Positions 1 through 14,500 are shown, counted from the stretch's first letter. The stretch: DNA of 64,000 bases from Chrysomallon squamiferum (GCA_012295275.1 CM022677.1:12513723-12577722); one strand, 5' to 3'. Numbers and translations are program-made. Notes: generated by a model from the sequence alone, not told the origin.

Positions 1-39
<39 letters not shown>

Positions 40-81
40 GTTGCTACTATACTGGCTATAACCGCTACGAATTAATTTCAG
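1..81. repeat. (ACT)n microsatellite in a presumed lectin intron
   Basis: Thirteen uninterrupted ACT triplets run from base 1 to 39. A short degenerate stretch follows and ends in ATTTCAG at 75-81, which reads as the splice acceptor of the exon that follows. I infer that this is the end of an intron whose earlier exons lie left of the window. Confidence 0.8.
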
Positions 82-388
82 TCTCATTTTACTTGCTCGG
101 TTTGTCTGACCTGATTCACGAAGGCGAGTTTCTGTGGATGTCTAAAAACATAACTGCGAAGTGCTACAATTTCGAAAGCAGTCAGCCGGACAACTCGAAG
201 GACCACTGCGTCCAGATGAGGCGAGCGATGCGTTCAAGAACTGGTACGACTCCGACTGCTTCCAAACCGGCGGCTTCATTTGTGAATATGCGCCCCTTAT
301 GACCAATAAAGAAAAAAGCAAACAGACAATGAGATTAGATTTTGCGATTTCCTTTTTTATTATTATTTCTACTGAGATTGAGTATTAA
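82..388 (+). pseudogene. Last exon of a C-type lectin gene, frameshifted
   Basis: This is the C-terminal half of a C-type lectin-like domain, a secreted sugar-binding fold. After an acceptor at 80-81, a phase-1 exon reads GLSDLIHEGEFLW, then SSQPDNSKDHC; QPD is the galactose-type ligand motif of the long loop. The next part of the domain, FKNWYDSDC then GGFICEY, lies in another frame, so one base has been gained or lost near 213-230. The second frame ends at TAA 386-388 after a 20-odd residue tail. The Trp expected in the WIGL-type motif is Leu (YLLGLSD). Exon phase and order match the last exon of the intact lectin gene at 3284-5987, so the two are probably tandem paralogues. The shift could be real decay or an assembly error; earlier exons are outside the window. 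Confidence 0.7.
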
Positions 389-417
389 ACTTAAAATTGT
401 TTTAGAAACTTATAGAA

Positions 418-452
<35 letters not shown>

Positions 453-525
453 TACACACAAACATGCACACGCACATACATATACACACATACAAACACG
501 CATACAAAAACACATAAGTACATAA
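389..525. repeat. (TA)n/(CA)n compound microsatellite
   Basis: A pure TA run at about 419-437 passes into an imperfect CA/CATA tract up to about 515. It lies directly 5' of a tRNA-like SINE and resembles the repeat that follows the SINE. No coding signal is seen. Confidence 0.85.
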
Positions 526-735
526 GATTGTCTTGATGACTGAATGGTAAAGTCGTTCGCCTTCGGAGCCTGGGCGAATGGGTGCCATACGTTCGAGTCT
601 CGTCAGCGGCATCTGACAGGTTTAGGAGGTCGTGATTGGACTTCGTCCTCCTGCGCCAGTGCCTTCCCGAATATTGTCTATGTGCAGAGTTGAATCAGTC
701 GTACATAAGACAGAGAATATTCAAATCTTACAATG
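526..735 (+). mobile_element. tRNA-derived SINE-like element
   Basis: The 5' part looks like a tRNA. There is a D-arm-like GACT...AGTC stem around 538-554, an A-box-like TGGTAAAGTCG at 545-555, and a strong B-box match GTTCGAGTCTC at 591-601, at the right distance for an internal RNA polymerase III promoter. The acceptor and anticodon stems do not pair cleanly, so this is not a functional tRNA gene. A non-tRNA body follows (about 602-730), including a possible hairpin between GGAGG at 625-629 and CCTCC near 647-651. The 3' end runs into a CA-rich tract, as many molluscan SINEs do. I saw no second copy in the window, and target-site duplications are hidden by the flanking microsatellites. Confidence 0.6.
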
Positions 736-930
736 CATACACCCACACCCACATACACACACACACCTACGCACACACACACATACATACATACATACAC
801 CGAGAAATGCCTAAGTTACACCAATTCAGAAGAACTCTGTCTTAAAGTGCATGTATCCTTGGCAACCATTTTTACGTCAGATTGGACATGTTTACGGAAG
901 CATTATGGAGAGAACTGGTAGGACAGGAAT
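725..930. repeat. (CA)n-rich SINE tail and short unique stretch
   Basis: Imperfect CACACC/CACATA repeats run from about 730 to 803 and may be the SINE tail. The rest, to about 925, is unique sequence in which I see no gene; the short ORFs across it are repeat readings. Confidence 0.7.
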
Positions 931-1870
931 AGTTGTAATAGTAACAGTAGCAGCTATTGATGTTAGAATAATAGCAGAAGTAGTATTTTTGTGGTTGTAG
1001 TTATAGTCACAATAGCAGTAATATTAGTAGTATTAGTAATACTAGTAGCAGCTGAAAAAGTTGTTGCTGTTTTATTAGCAGTACTAGTAATAGCTTACTA
1101 GTTGCTGTTATAGAAGTAGTTGTCGGTGTTGTAAAAGTAATAGTTTATAATAGCTGCAAAAGTGGTAGTAGTAGTTTTTCTTTTTAATGTTTGTAATAGC
1201 AGTAGTAGTAGTAGTAGTAGTAGTAGTTGTAAAAGTAGTAATACTTGTTTTAGTAGTGGTATTAACAGTAGTAGTAGTTGTGATAATTGTAGTAGTAGTA
1301 CCAGAAGTTTTATTAAAGATAGTAGTTGTAATAGCTTCAATAGCAGTTATAATTGTAGTAGTAGCAGAAGTAATAGTATTATTAATATTAGTTGTAATGA
1401 TGATGGCAGTAGTATTAGTAAGAGTAATAACAAACGTAGCAGTAGTAGTAATAGTAGTAGTAGTATCAATAGTAGTAGTAGTACTAGTAGAAAAACTGGT
1501 ATTGTGATAGTTGTAGTAACAGAGTAGTAGTAAGAGTAGTAGTAATAGTAAAAGTAGTAGCAGTAGTAGTAGTAGTAATAAGAATAGTAATAGAAGCAGT
1601 GGTTGTATAACAGTAGCAGTAGTAGTAGTAGTAGTAGAAGTAGTAGTAGTATTAGAAACACTGGTATTGTGATAGTTGTAGTAACAGAGTAGTAGTAAGA
1701 GTAGTAGTAATAGTAAAAGTAGTAGCAGTAGTAGTAGTAGTAATAAGAATAGTAATAGAAGCAGTGGTAGTATAACAGTAGCAGTAGTAGCTGTAATAGT
1801 AGTAGTAGTAGTACCAGTAGTAGTAGTAGTAGTAAGAGTAGTACTAATACTAGTAACAGTCGTAGAAAAA
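930..1870. repeat. (TAG)n trinucleotide tract with a 165-bp internal duplication
   Basis: Imperfect TAG/GTA triplets fill about 940 bp and generate poly-Val/Ser or poly-Leu ORFs on both strands that I do not regard as genes. The block beginning near 1493 (TGGTATTGTGATAGTTGTAG) recurs at 1658 with a constant 165-base offset and few differences, showing a recent local duplication. Confidence 0.85.
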
Positions 1871-2185
1871 GGTGCTGTTAATAATGGTTAGAAACTGAGA
1901 TGTTTCAATTTTAAAACGACACAGAATGTGACAGTCACAGCTTCAAGTTTCACTGAGAAAAAACAAATTAACAGTTTTCTTTCTGTCCATGTTTCGAATG
2001 AATAAACGGCAGAGCAGGTTTTGGAACTGAAAACCACGAATTGGTTAATGTGAGAAATTAGTTCAGTTGTTAGTGTGACGAGTTCTGAGTAGCGGGCATC
2101 CACGTCATTTCACTGGGAGGCATCTGGGACGAAGTGCAAAAAAAGAAAACCTGGCAAGATCGGGCAAAATAAGGTCAACTAAACA
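1871..2185. other. Unique stretch, no gene recognised
   Basis: About 315 bases of non-repetitive sequence. A 71-codon - strand ORF (2103-1888) is open but has no recognisable motif, signal or splice context. Confidence 0.5.
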
Positions 2186-2333
2186 AACATAAAGACATAT
2201 ACAAACATATACACACAGAAACGCTCACACACATATACACATGTACACAATAAAATAGCTACACACTCATACACACATACTGAAACACACAGACGTACAC
2301 ACATAATTCATACAAACATAATTACATATACAT

Positions 2334-2380
<47 letters not shown>

Positions 2381-2660
2381 ATTACCACTATTACAACTAA
2401 TATTATACAACTACTCCTACTGCTGTTACTACTACTACTATTATTAATATTACTATATTAAAACAACAACTGCTACTAGTGCTGCAACAGCTACAACTAC
2501 TGTATTATTGCTACTATTATGAATAATAATGATGAAGATGATGATGATGACAAAGATGATGATGTTGATAATAATGATGACGATGATGAAGAAAAAGATA
2601 ATGATGAAGAAAAAGGTGATAATGAAGAAGAAGAAGATGATAATGATGATGATAACGTGA
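2186..2660. repeat. Microsatellite cluster: CA/TA, then ACT and GAT triplets
   Basis: CA/CATA repeats to about 2330, a (TA)n run at about 2336-2378, ACT-type triplets to about 2520, then GATGAT/GAAGAA triplets to about 2660. The opposite strand reads as poly-Ile or His-rich ORFs, which are artefacts. Confidence 0.85.
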
Positions 2661-3283
2661 TGATGAAATAGAAACAATTCTCATCTCGTAGTTTAGAAGA
2701 ACCATTTGTTTTTTAAAATAATAAATATTCTTAACGTTACAAAATAATGTAAATCACATATAAAAATGTATTTCTTATATATTATTCACCCTCAGACACT
2801 AGAATATAACGGCCCTCTGGAAATTTCTAATTTCTTAACATTGCACCAAGCATTACATACATGTTTTTTTTTTTTTGTTGTTCTTCTTTTTTTCATTATT
2901 TATTTTCACTTGGCATTTCAACTCGGTACTTAAACAATACAACCGCTTATAAATTTCGTGTTGAAAATGCAGTGCACATACTACGAGCAGTCTTCTATTC
3001 ATAATTCATTTTAAGCAGAATGTTTGAATTATTTCTGTAATAAAATACACGTCTATGAAATTCGTGTTGCATATTCAAGAATACATACATATATAAACAC
3101 ATATGTTTTTTTTCCGTAGGGTTTCTCACACCTTTCAAACATATTTAAGACGTTTTGCATTCGTTATTCAGTTTCACAGAACATTTGCATTTCCTGTGAA
3201 ATAAAATAACAGCCTGGATCAATTCTTCTTAGATGCAGGTTTGTGTGTGAAACTGTTGACGCTTCAAAGAAGAACCGAGAAGA
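2661..3283. other. AT-rich region upstream of the C-type lectin gene
   Basis: No coding sequence is seen. The stretch should contain the lectin promoter and 5' UTR, but I cannot point to a convincing TATA box or start site among the many A/T runs. Confidence 0.5.
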
Positions 3284-5987
<2,704 letters not shown>

Positions 5988-5988
5988 T

Positions 5989-6006
5989 AATAAAAAAATA
6001 AATAAA
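5989..6006 (+). promoter_or_regulatory. Polyadenylation signals of the lectin gene
   Basis: Overlapping AATAAA hexamers begin two bases after the stop codon, at 5989, 5997 and 6001. This implies a very short 3' UTR, with the tandem array starting only about 50 bases further on. Confidence 0.55.
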
Positions 6007-6052
6007 AAACTAAACTTCCAGAGGTTTCTTTTCTTTTTTATTAGTATTAGTA

Positions 6053-7811
6053 TGACAGCCACTGAGTCAGTCACACAGTGAGCAAGTAAGACAGTCACAC
6101 AGTGAGTCAGTAAGACACTGTCTCTGAGTCAGTCACACAGTGAGTCAGTAAGACACTGTCTCTGAGTCAGTCACACAGTGAGCAAGTAAGACACTGTCAC
6201 TGAGTCAGTCACACAGTGAGCAAGTAAGACACTGTCACTGAGTCACACTGTGAGCAAGTAAGACAGTCACTGAGTCAGTCACACAGTGAGTCAGTAAGAC
6301 AGTCACACAGTGAGTCAGTAAGACACTGTCTCTGAGTCAGTCACACAGTGAGCAAGTAAGACTGTCACTGAGTCACACTGTGAGCAAGTAAGACAGTCAC
6401 AGAGTCAGTCACACAGTGAGTCAGTAAGACACTGTCACTGAGTCACACTGTGAGCAAGTAAGACAGTCACTGAGTCAGTCACACAGTGAGTCAGTAAGAC
6501 ACTGTCACTGAGTCACACAGTGAGCAAGTAAGACAGTCACTGAGTCAGTCACACAGTGAATCAGTCACCAGTGAGCAAGTAAGACAGTCACTGAGTCAGT
6601 CACACAGTAAGTCAGTAAGACAGTCACTGAATCAGTCACCAGTGAGCAAGTAAGACAGTCACTGAGTCAGTCACACAGTAAGTCAGTAAGACAGTCACTG
6701 AGTCAGTCACACAGTGAGTCAGTAAGACAGTCACACAGTGAGTCAGTAAGACACTGTCTCTGAGTCAGTCACACAGTGAGTCAGTAAGACACTGTCTCTG
6801 AGTCAGTCACACAGTGAGCAAGTAAGACACTGTCACTGAGTCAGTCACACAGTGAGCAAGTAAGACACTGTCACTGAGTCACACTGTGAGCAAGTAAGAC
6901 AGTCACTGAGTCAGTCACACAGTGAGTCAGTAAGACAGTCACACAGTGAGTCAGTAAGACACTGTCTCTGAGTCAGTCACACAGTGAGCAAGTAAGACTG
7001 TCACTGAGTCACACTGTGAGCAAGTAAGACAGTCACTGAGTCAGTCACACAGTGAGTCAGTAAGACACTGTCACTGAGTCACACTGTGAGCAAGTAAGAC
7101 AGTCACTGAGTCAGTCACACAGTGAGTCAGTAAGACACTGTCACTGAGTCACACAGTGAGCAAGTAAGACAGTCACTGAGTCAGTCACACAGTGAATCAG
7201 TCACCAGTGAGCAAGTAAGACAGTCACTGAGTCAGTCACACAGTAAGTCAGTAAGACAGTCACTGAGTCAGTCACACAGTGAGTCAGTAAGACAGTCACA
7301 CAGTGAGTCAGTAAGACACTGTCTCTGAGTCAGTCACACAGTGAGCAAGTAAGACACTGTCACTGAGTCACACTGTGAGCAAGTAAGACAGTCACTGAGT
7401 CAGTCACACAGTGAGTCAGTAAGACACTGTCACTGAGTCACACTGTGAGCAAGTAAGACAGTCACTGAGTCAGTCACACAGTGAGTCAGTAAGACACTGT
7501 CACTGAGTCACACAGTGAGCAAGTAAGACAGTCACTGAGTCAGTCACACAGTGAATCAGTAAGACAGTCACTGAGTCAGTCACACAGTGAATCAGTCACC
7601 AGTGAGCAAGTAAGACAGTCACTGAGTCAGTCACCAGTGAGTCAGTAAGACAGTCACTGAGTCAGTCACACAGTAAGTCAGTAAGACAGTCACTGAGTCA
7701 GTCACACAGTGAATCAGTCACCAGTGAGCAAGTAAGACAGTCACTGAGTCAGTCACACAGTAAGTCAGTAAGACAGTCACTGAGTCAGTCACACAGTGAG
7801 CAAGTAAACTG
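6053..7811. repeat. ~36-bp minisatellite with 636-bp higher-order period, AP-1 words
   Basis: About 1.75 kb built from units like GTCACTGAGTCAGTCACA plus CAGTGAGCAAGTAAGACA and shorter variants. The word TGAGTCA, the AP-1 consensus, recurs several dozen times because it is part of the unit. A whole block repeats: the distinctive variant GTAAGACTGTCACTG occurs near 6357 and again near 6993, and the flanking order of units is the same, giving a higher-order period of about 636 bases. No coding function is seen. Confidence 0.92.
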
Positions 7812-7959
7812 TGTAAACTTTAAGTGAAATGAAGTAAACTGAAACTGCTTTTATAAATTACTTTGTTGTTTTTTAACTATTTAGTGTAAACATTAAATAT
7901 GAAATAAAAGCAGTAGATATGATTCTTGGTGACTGTGTATCTGTGTGTGTGTTTTTGAG

Positions 7960-8062
<103 letters not shown>

Positions 8063-8065
8063 ATT

Positions 8066-8576
8066 TTTAAAGGAATGGAGAGAGAAGCAGAAGAATGGCT
8101 AATCATGTTAAAGAGTGGTGAAGGAAGGATAGGAATAAATAGAAGGATAGCTAATCATGTTAAAGACTGGTGAAGGAAGGATAGGAATAAACAAGAATGG
8201 CTAATCATGTTAAAGACTGGGGTGAAGGAAGGATAGGAATAAACAGAAGGATGGCTAATCATGTTAAAGACTGGGGTGAAGGAAGGATAGGAACAAACAG
8301 AAGAATAGCTAATCATGTTAAAGACTGGTGAAGGAAGGATAGGAATAAATAGAAGGATGGCTAATCATGTTAAAGACTGGTGAAGGAAGGATAGGAATAA
8401 ACAGAAGGATGGCTAATCATGTTAAAGAGTGTGGTGAAGGAAGGATAGGAATAAACAGAAGAATGGCTAATCATGTTAAAGAGTGTGGTGAAGGAAGGAT
8501 AGGAATAAACAGAAGGATGGCTAATCATATTAAAGAGTGTGGTGAAGGAAGGATTGGAATAAACAGAAGGAATTAA
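8066..8576. repeat. 54-bp minisatellite
   Basis: Nine to ten tandem copies of a roughly 54-base unit containing GGCTAATCATGTTAAAGA and GAAGGAAGGATAGGAATAAA. The last units keep an exact 54-base spacing, so both strands show short repetitive ORFs (18 residues per unit, for example GINRRMANH). The unit is absent from copy B. Confidence 0.92.
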
Positions 8577-8934
8577 GAAACAAAAGAAATGGAGTGTGAC
8601 GTACACTTAAACATAATTAACTATACAACACTGTAACAGAGTTTACATTCATACAACTTTTCAAATTAAATTTTATCTTTCTCAAAGAAACTACTATTTT
8701 TTTCTTAAATTTCGGAGGGTTTTTTAAAAAATGTGATTATTAAAATAGTTGTTGTTGAGATAGAAGCTATTTTGAAATATTAACTATAAGACTGTAAAGT
8801 TTACATTCTGTACAAGAATATGTCTAAGAAAATAAGCAAATGAAGACAGTGATTCAGTATCTTTTCTAACCGTTCTCGCTTTCCTCTAATTCAGTACACA
8901 GACTATATTTGTCCCTCTAGTCATCGCTCTAAAC

Positions 8935-9128
8935 CAGGGCTGCGCAAACTTTCAGATCTTACAGGCCGCTCCGCTTTAACTTCACTGGCCGCACAAATTT
9001 CATTTGTGACTACGTAAAATCTGAAAGCGTAACATATATGAGTTTGCCTAATTTTCTAGCAATGAATCTCTGTAACGTAAATGTGACGAGGCGACATCCT
9101 TCCCACGGCCTCAGTTTGCGCACCCCTG
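8935..9128. mobile_element. hAT-like non-autonomous DNA transposon (MITE)
   Basis: A 194-bp element with terminal inverted repeats: left end CAGGGCTGCGCAAACTTTC, right end AGTTTGCGCACCCCTG. The CAGGG(G)TG start is typical of hAT elements. Flanking 8-base words CTCTAAAC (8927-8934) and CTTTAATC (9129-9136) match at 6 of 8 positions, as an aged 8-bp target-site duplication would. No transposase is encoded. Confidence 0.72.
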
Positions 9129-9136
9129 CTTTAATC

Positions 9137-9966
9137 CCTAAAATGAAAATAAAACTAAAACTAAGGGCCCTTTCAACTATTACAAACGCTGTATTTACCA
9201 GGTGAAAAACGCCGCTTGACCGTGGAGAACGAAGCGCGCGTTTTTGAGCCTCCTGTCATTTTGTAAACAAAACTCAAACTACCTTGTTCGTCCGCTAAAT
9301 TCACCGGTCCAGAGGTAATCCACTGCGAAATGAACAACACTAACGCACAGTAAAATGTCATGACGTAAACCCAGCATCCATACAAAAAAAAAAAAAATAT
9401 ATATATATATATATTACGTCCAAATTTTAATTATAGCAATTCTTAAGGTGTCCCCGGATCGAGCGCTTTCAATATAGTCTCGAAGCAATACTTCGGGATT
9501 CGGTGGCGGTGACGTCATGCATATTCTCTAACCGATTCATTTTTATTATTCTTATATGAATGAATTATAACATAATAATAACATGCAAAACAATGTAAAA
9601 AAAAAACCCAATAATATGAACTCACGTGAACTCTGCATGCTAGGGTGAATTTGAGACATGAATTTTGAAATTTCAAAACATAAATCCCACTTTACAAATG
9701 TATTTCCTTCATGGCGTTTACTGTTGTGGGGTGCATAATTTCGATTAATTTCCCGTTCCGAATACTTTACTTTGTTATTTCTCTTTCGATTATGTGATTA
9801 AGTAGATTATACTTTCCCCAACAATTTATTTATCCTGTAACTACAGAAACTCATAAAATCACATCTGCACGTCTTTTCCTTTTTATAATAATAATAATAA
9901 TAATGGCAATGATAATAATAAAATAATAATTATTATTATTAGTATTATTAGTAATAAAACAACAGC

Positions 9967-10009
<43 letters not shown>

Positions 10010-10020
10010 GTAATAAGTTT
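9137..10020. other. Unique AT-rich stretch with TAA repeats, no gene
   Basis: Includes a more GC-rich patch at 9170-9340 (GAACGAAGCGCGCG), an A run followed by (TA)n at about 9385-9413 and (TAA)n at 9886-9960 and 9968-10010. A 70-codon - strand ORF across 9385-9173 has no recognisable motif. This part is not evident in copy B, so it may be an insertion in copy A. Confidence 0.5.
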
Positions 10021-10938
10021 TCTATTAAAATAATATGTTTAACTTTCATTAAATTATTAAAGTTATATTTTAATACTAAAATGTTAACATTATAAAAAAA
10101 ACCTGACAAATCCATTACATATGACACCAACACACATTAAATAAACTTAAAATAAACATCACACAACCAAACAAAAGAGAACAAAACCCACCAAATCAAA
10201 ACATATTGTTGAAAATATTGGACATTTGTTGTTCAAAGTGATTTAATGGAATTAACATTTATATCTGAAGACTTTTTGACGTTGATTTCAAAATTGCATG
10301 ATCCAAATATTGCAAACATCTCACATTAACAGTAAAACAAACAAGTTTTGAGAATTAAAAAAAAAAAAATTAATATAAAAGTAATAATAATTATTATTAT
10401 AATAGAAAATTAAAATAACATCACTGACTAATACATATTTAAGTACTGAGGTTTGTTAGCATTCATAAAATGAAAGAAAGTTGTTTTTACACACACACGC
10501 GCATGTGCGCGAGGCATAGATACACACATACAATGATAGCAGAATATAAATATCTTTCCCTTGCTCCACACAAATAACATATAAACAGACACCAAGGAAA
10601 CATTAAATAATAAATACATGTTTAAAATAGCACTTTTATCAAATTCAAGAAATATAATAAGAGTTAAAAAAGATGCTAACACAAAAGATAGAAAGTAAAA
10701 ACCTAGAAATTTGGACAGTATTGAATATTCACTAGACATAATTAGCTGATATAACACTGATCAAAAAGTTTCTATAAAATATGAATGCCACCCATATTTT
10801 ACACCTGTACTGTCAAAGATACATCTAAAAATAATATTAAAACATCTTCATAAAGTAAATTGTTGATACAGTACTTTATCAAATACTTAACAAAAACTAA
10901 AACAATATTCTAAAAACCATTTATTCTAACAGATACTG
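10021..10938. other. AT-rich stretch of copy A, probable old 3' UTR
   Basis: This matches about 46730-47577 in copy B. Because the - strand gene fragment ends upstream of it, it may be that gene's former 3' UTR. A 109-codon hydrophobic - strand ORF at 10757-10428 is only partly kept in copy B and looks incidental. A short (CA)n/(CG) patch lies at 10491-10515. Confidence 0.45.
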
Positions 10939-11560
10939 TGGCTGACACATCACTAACAACCCTTTCAGACTGTTTAGTTGTTTTCTCTTCTACATTGTCA
11001 CTTTCCAGCTGTGGTTTGTGACCTTGTGTTCCTTCCTCGTGGTTATCTTTGTTTCACCTTGGAAAGTTATTGTCACTTGTAGACCATGAAGGTTCTTCCT
11101 TCTCTGTTTTCACTAAACTATTATTAGTTAATTGTGAGTCATCTGATGATATGTTCAGTGGTTTGTTCACATCCATGTTCCCATCCACTATTTCATTCTG
11201 TTTCAAATCACTTGGCGTCTCACCTTCTTCAGTGCTTTGTTTATCAACCTGTTGTAGCTTGTCTGCATCAATCTTTGAGAAAAAAGCTTTGAACTTGTTG
11301 AAGACAACCTCTGCTTTCTGTCTGATTCACTCACTACATTCCTGCTGTATGCGATCATCATCCAGTTTTTTTCTTGTTTTCATCATCATCTGCTCCCAAC
11401 TTTCTTTTTTTGTTAGTTTATTTTTACTTTTTGCGTTCATCCTCTTTTACTTTAGTATCTGTTTTTGACGTTTCCTTCACCTTTTCATCACAATGTTTAT
11501 CTATGCTGTGTTGATTGGTGTCATCTTCTCTAGCAGACTGAGTTTCGATTTGCTTTCACT
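10939..11560 (-). pseudogene. Fragment of an unidentified charged protein gene (copy A)
   Basis: On the - strand, about 11455-11090 encodes the same Lys/Glu/Gln-rich stretch as copy B (KAEVVFNKFKAFFSKID, KLQQVDKQSTEEGETPSDL). Here the arginine codon before IRQKA is a TGA at 11329-11327, where copy B still has AGA, so this copy has an extra stop. The downstream C-terminal exon seen in copy B (SSDDDSSPN...ELYKLLGV) is missing, replaced by about 80 unrelated bases at 10860-10938. I do not recognise the protein; its composition suggests a coiled coil. Confidence 0.55.
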
Positions 11561-14500
11561 GCCATGTAATACTTTCCTTTTACTCGAAACAGTCAGTTCA
11601 CACTGGCTGGCAAGGATTGATGACCTCCACCGTCAGTAAAAACTCCAAACGGGAAATACCCAATGTTCTTCTATGGACCCTATCAGACTGCATTCCTAAA
11701 GATATCTATTCATAAAGATGTTCAAAGACAAGCACCACACATGAAAGAGGAGACTGGGTTTTAATGAAGGCCTGCGTGAGATTATCCACAAACCACCAGG
11801 AGAAGATATGGCTCAATGAACCAAAGGAGAGGGAACAGTGAAGTAGAGGTAACATGAACTCAAAAGTAAACAGAAAGGTGGCAGAAAACGTGTAATGGTG
11901 GAATCGAAAAAGATGTGCAAGAATATGAAGGTGAAAAGAGGGAGGATCATTAATGACACTGCAAAAAACAGATGTTTGAAGGATTTCTTGATTTGGAGGA
12001 ATAAAAAGTACTGGTGTGAAAGTATAGAAAAGTCTAAGACAAAGGAAATTAAATCCACTGAAAAAATTACTGCCAGAGTGACAAAGAGTGACATAGGCAT
12101 TCTTGACGTGTACAATTCTGAAAAGAGAGAATACAAACTTTAGTTTATCTTTCAAAAAATTGAGTAAAATGAAGAATTTTCATTGAACATAATAAACTGT
12201 AACAATCATTTTCTGTACTACAGCACTACAGTCCGTACATGACTTTAGTCTTATACAAACACTGTCAGTCCACAGTAAACTGATGCCCACATATTTCTCA
12301 TTAATTCACTGTTTCTACAATTCTTGTTCTCTCCTGACTCTTCATGAGCCACCGTTTTCAAGTGGAAAACGTACAAGAAATTATTACAAATTGAATTATA
12401 TTCACAAATTTGTAAGATGTATTATTAAGTTTATCTAATTTGCATGAAATCTTGTGCTATCAGAAAAAGAATGATAATAATAACAATAACTTTAAGGATT
12501 ATCAGTGTGCTATAGGTTTGATCATGTTGAGTTTTTTTATAATCATCTTTAACAAAATATGAACAGTCTTCAATTAATTATCTCTAATTACATATAAAGG
12601 CATTTATGTGTAATAATGAAATAGTTCTTAAAAGAAACTGATTTATATTTACACATGCTTTTTCTCTTCTGTTCATATAGACAAAAACGTAGGGGATATT
12701 TCAGAATGTTATTGCAAAAGTAGTATGAACCATGTTAGAATATTCAACACCTGTCATTAAAAAACACAAAAATACAACAGTCACCATGCAGGCATTTTGC
12801 ACATACAGTAATATTAAAAACAAACTTACAGAAAAACACACTAGATGTGTCTAAGTAGCAACTGTCACCTTGAAGAAATCTTTGCTTGGCAAAAATAAAC
12901 TTCACCGGCTTAGCGCAATTCAAAATATAACTGAAATATAAAAAAAATAAAAATAAATCTGCATTAGCTCATTAAAATATATACATCTAAAAACAATGAA
13001 TTACGGTCATAAAACATTGAAAAATATCCATAAATACCTATCACTTTCAAAAACTCTTTACAGATTCTTCAACCTAAGATGTAGACAAAGTATCAGCCCT
13101 GTAGTATTTCATCATATAATGACACAAAACAAAATCAAAAAAGGAAATTAAAAAAAAAAAAAAAAAAATATTACTCAATTAACTGAAGCCAAAAGTGGCA
13201 TTAAGAACACTTCTTCTGTAGTGACTTTATTAATGCTAACTGATTGCTTAAGCTTCCACTACTTTAAAACCAAGAAGTAAAATCTTTCATAGAAACAGCT
13301 TCCAAAACAAATGACTAGCTGCACAAATTTCAAAACACTGCCCATAATAAACTCCAGGATAGTTAATACAAAATCTGATTAACATGACCAGGGAGAGTAG
13401 CTCTCTTAATTCTTAAAGATAGTACAGATCACACTGAACATATTGTGTTATTACCGGTTGCAGTTTAAAAACAAAACAAAAAGGACAGTTATTAAATGTT
13501 TAATCACAGGAAGATGTCAGATTCTAGAGAACACTGCATCATGAACCAGGAAAGCAGGAAACTGCATCAATGTGCCAAGTTCACATTAAAAGTTACTGGC
13601 ATTATTTTGCTACAGTGTTTTTAAATAAATGTTTCTTGTTCAGCAGTTTTTCTCAAACCTATCAGTTTTGATAATAGTTACAGACAACGTGCACTGGGGG
13701 AGGGGAGACAAAGCACTCTGATTATATCACCAATAGAACAAACTAACAGTGTACATGCAACGATGGCTACAACCATAACTGTACATACTTAAACTGAACC
13801 TATTGCTAGGACAACAATTTGTTTTTTCTCAGAAGTGTTAAGTACAGTCTGGCTTAATATTTTTTAGCACAAACATATCACTCACCTACTGGGATGACCA
13901 CACACCCAACCTTAATCACTCAAAACTATCTCATAAATTTGATATGAAACAAAATAATGCAATACATATTTCAGTCATAATATTTTCATGATTACAGATC
14001 TTCTAACATGAAAGACGCAAAAACTGAAAGAAAATAAACAGGAATTTGAAAATGTATGTTTAATCATGAAAAATTGTGTTTTAAACACTGGAAGACATTA
14101 TTTACAACATATGCATGCAAATAAACACAGTTATTTTTGGCAATATTGTATCAAACCTTTTTTTTTAACCATCTTGTTGTGCACATAATTTTTAAACTAC
14201 ATGAACAGGTAAAATTTATTTTATCTTTATATGTAACTTCTCCTCTAAATTTGAAGCTTATTTTTCCATAATACAGCTAATATAAAAAGTATGGCCTATA
14301 AAGTGAATATAATACTTAAAACACACCAGCATTTCTCAACCTTATGAAACCCTTGACATAAGTTTCATGTCTCAGGAATCACTACGTACAAATTACTATA
14401 TGCCATTATTAATAATTTTTTCTTTTATATTTTTATTATAGTATTTTTATTTATGATAAACTTAACTGGTTTAAGTAAACAAATGATGCCCTTTTTTGGC

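Noticed and set aside
538-610. Functional tRNA gene
   Set aside because: The A and B boxes are present, but the acceptor and anticodon stems do not pair correctly and a SINE body follows.
8066-8576. CRISPR-like array
   Set aside because: The 54-bp units are full tandem repeats; there are no variable spacers and no cas genes.
10428-10757. Hydrophobic 109-codon - ORF as a membrane protein
   Set aside because: It is truncated in the second duplication copy, includes a microsatellite and lies in AT-rich sequence that is probably an old 3' UTR.
11706-12155. 149-codon - ORF and the overlapping 82-codon + ORF kept in both segmental duplication copies
   Set aside because: They persist because the duplication is recent. 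In the 82-codon frame most differences between copies change the amino acid (Cys/Phe, Met/Val, Arg/Lys, Asn/Lys, Leu/Phe, Ile/Asn), as in non-coding DNA.
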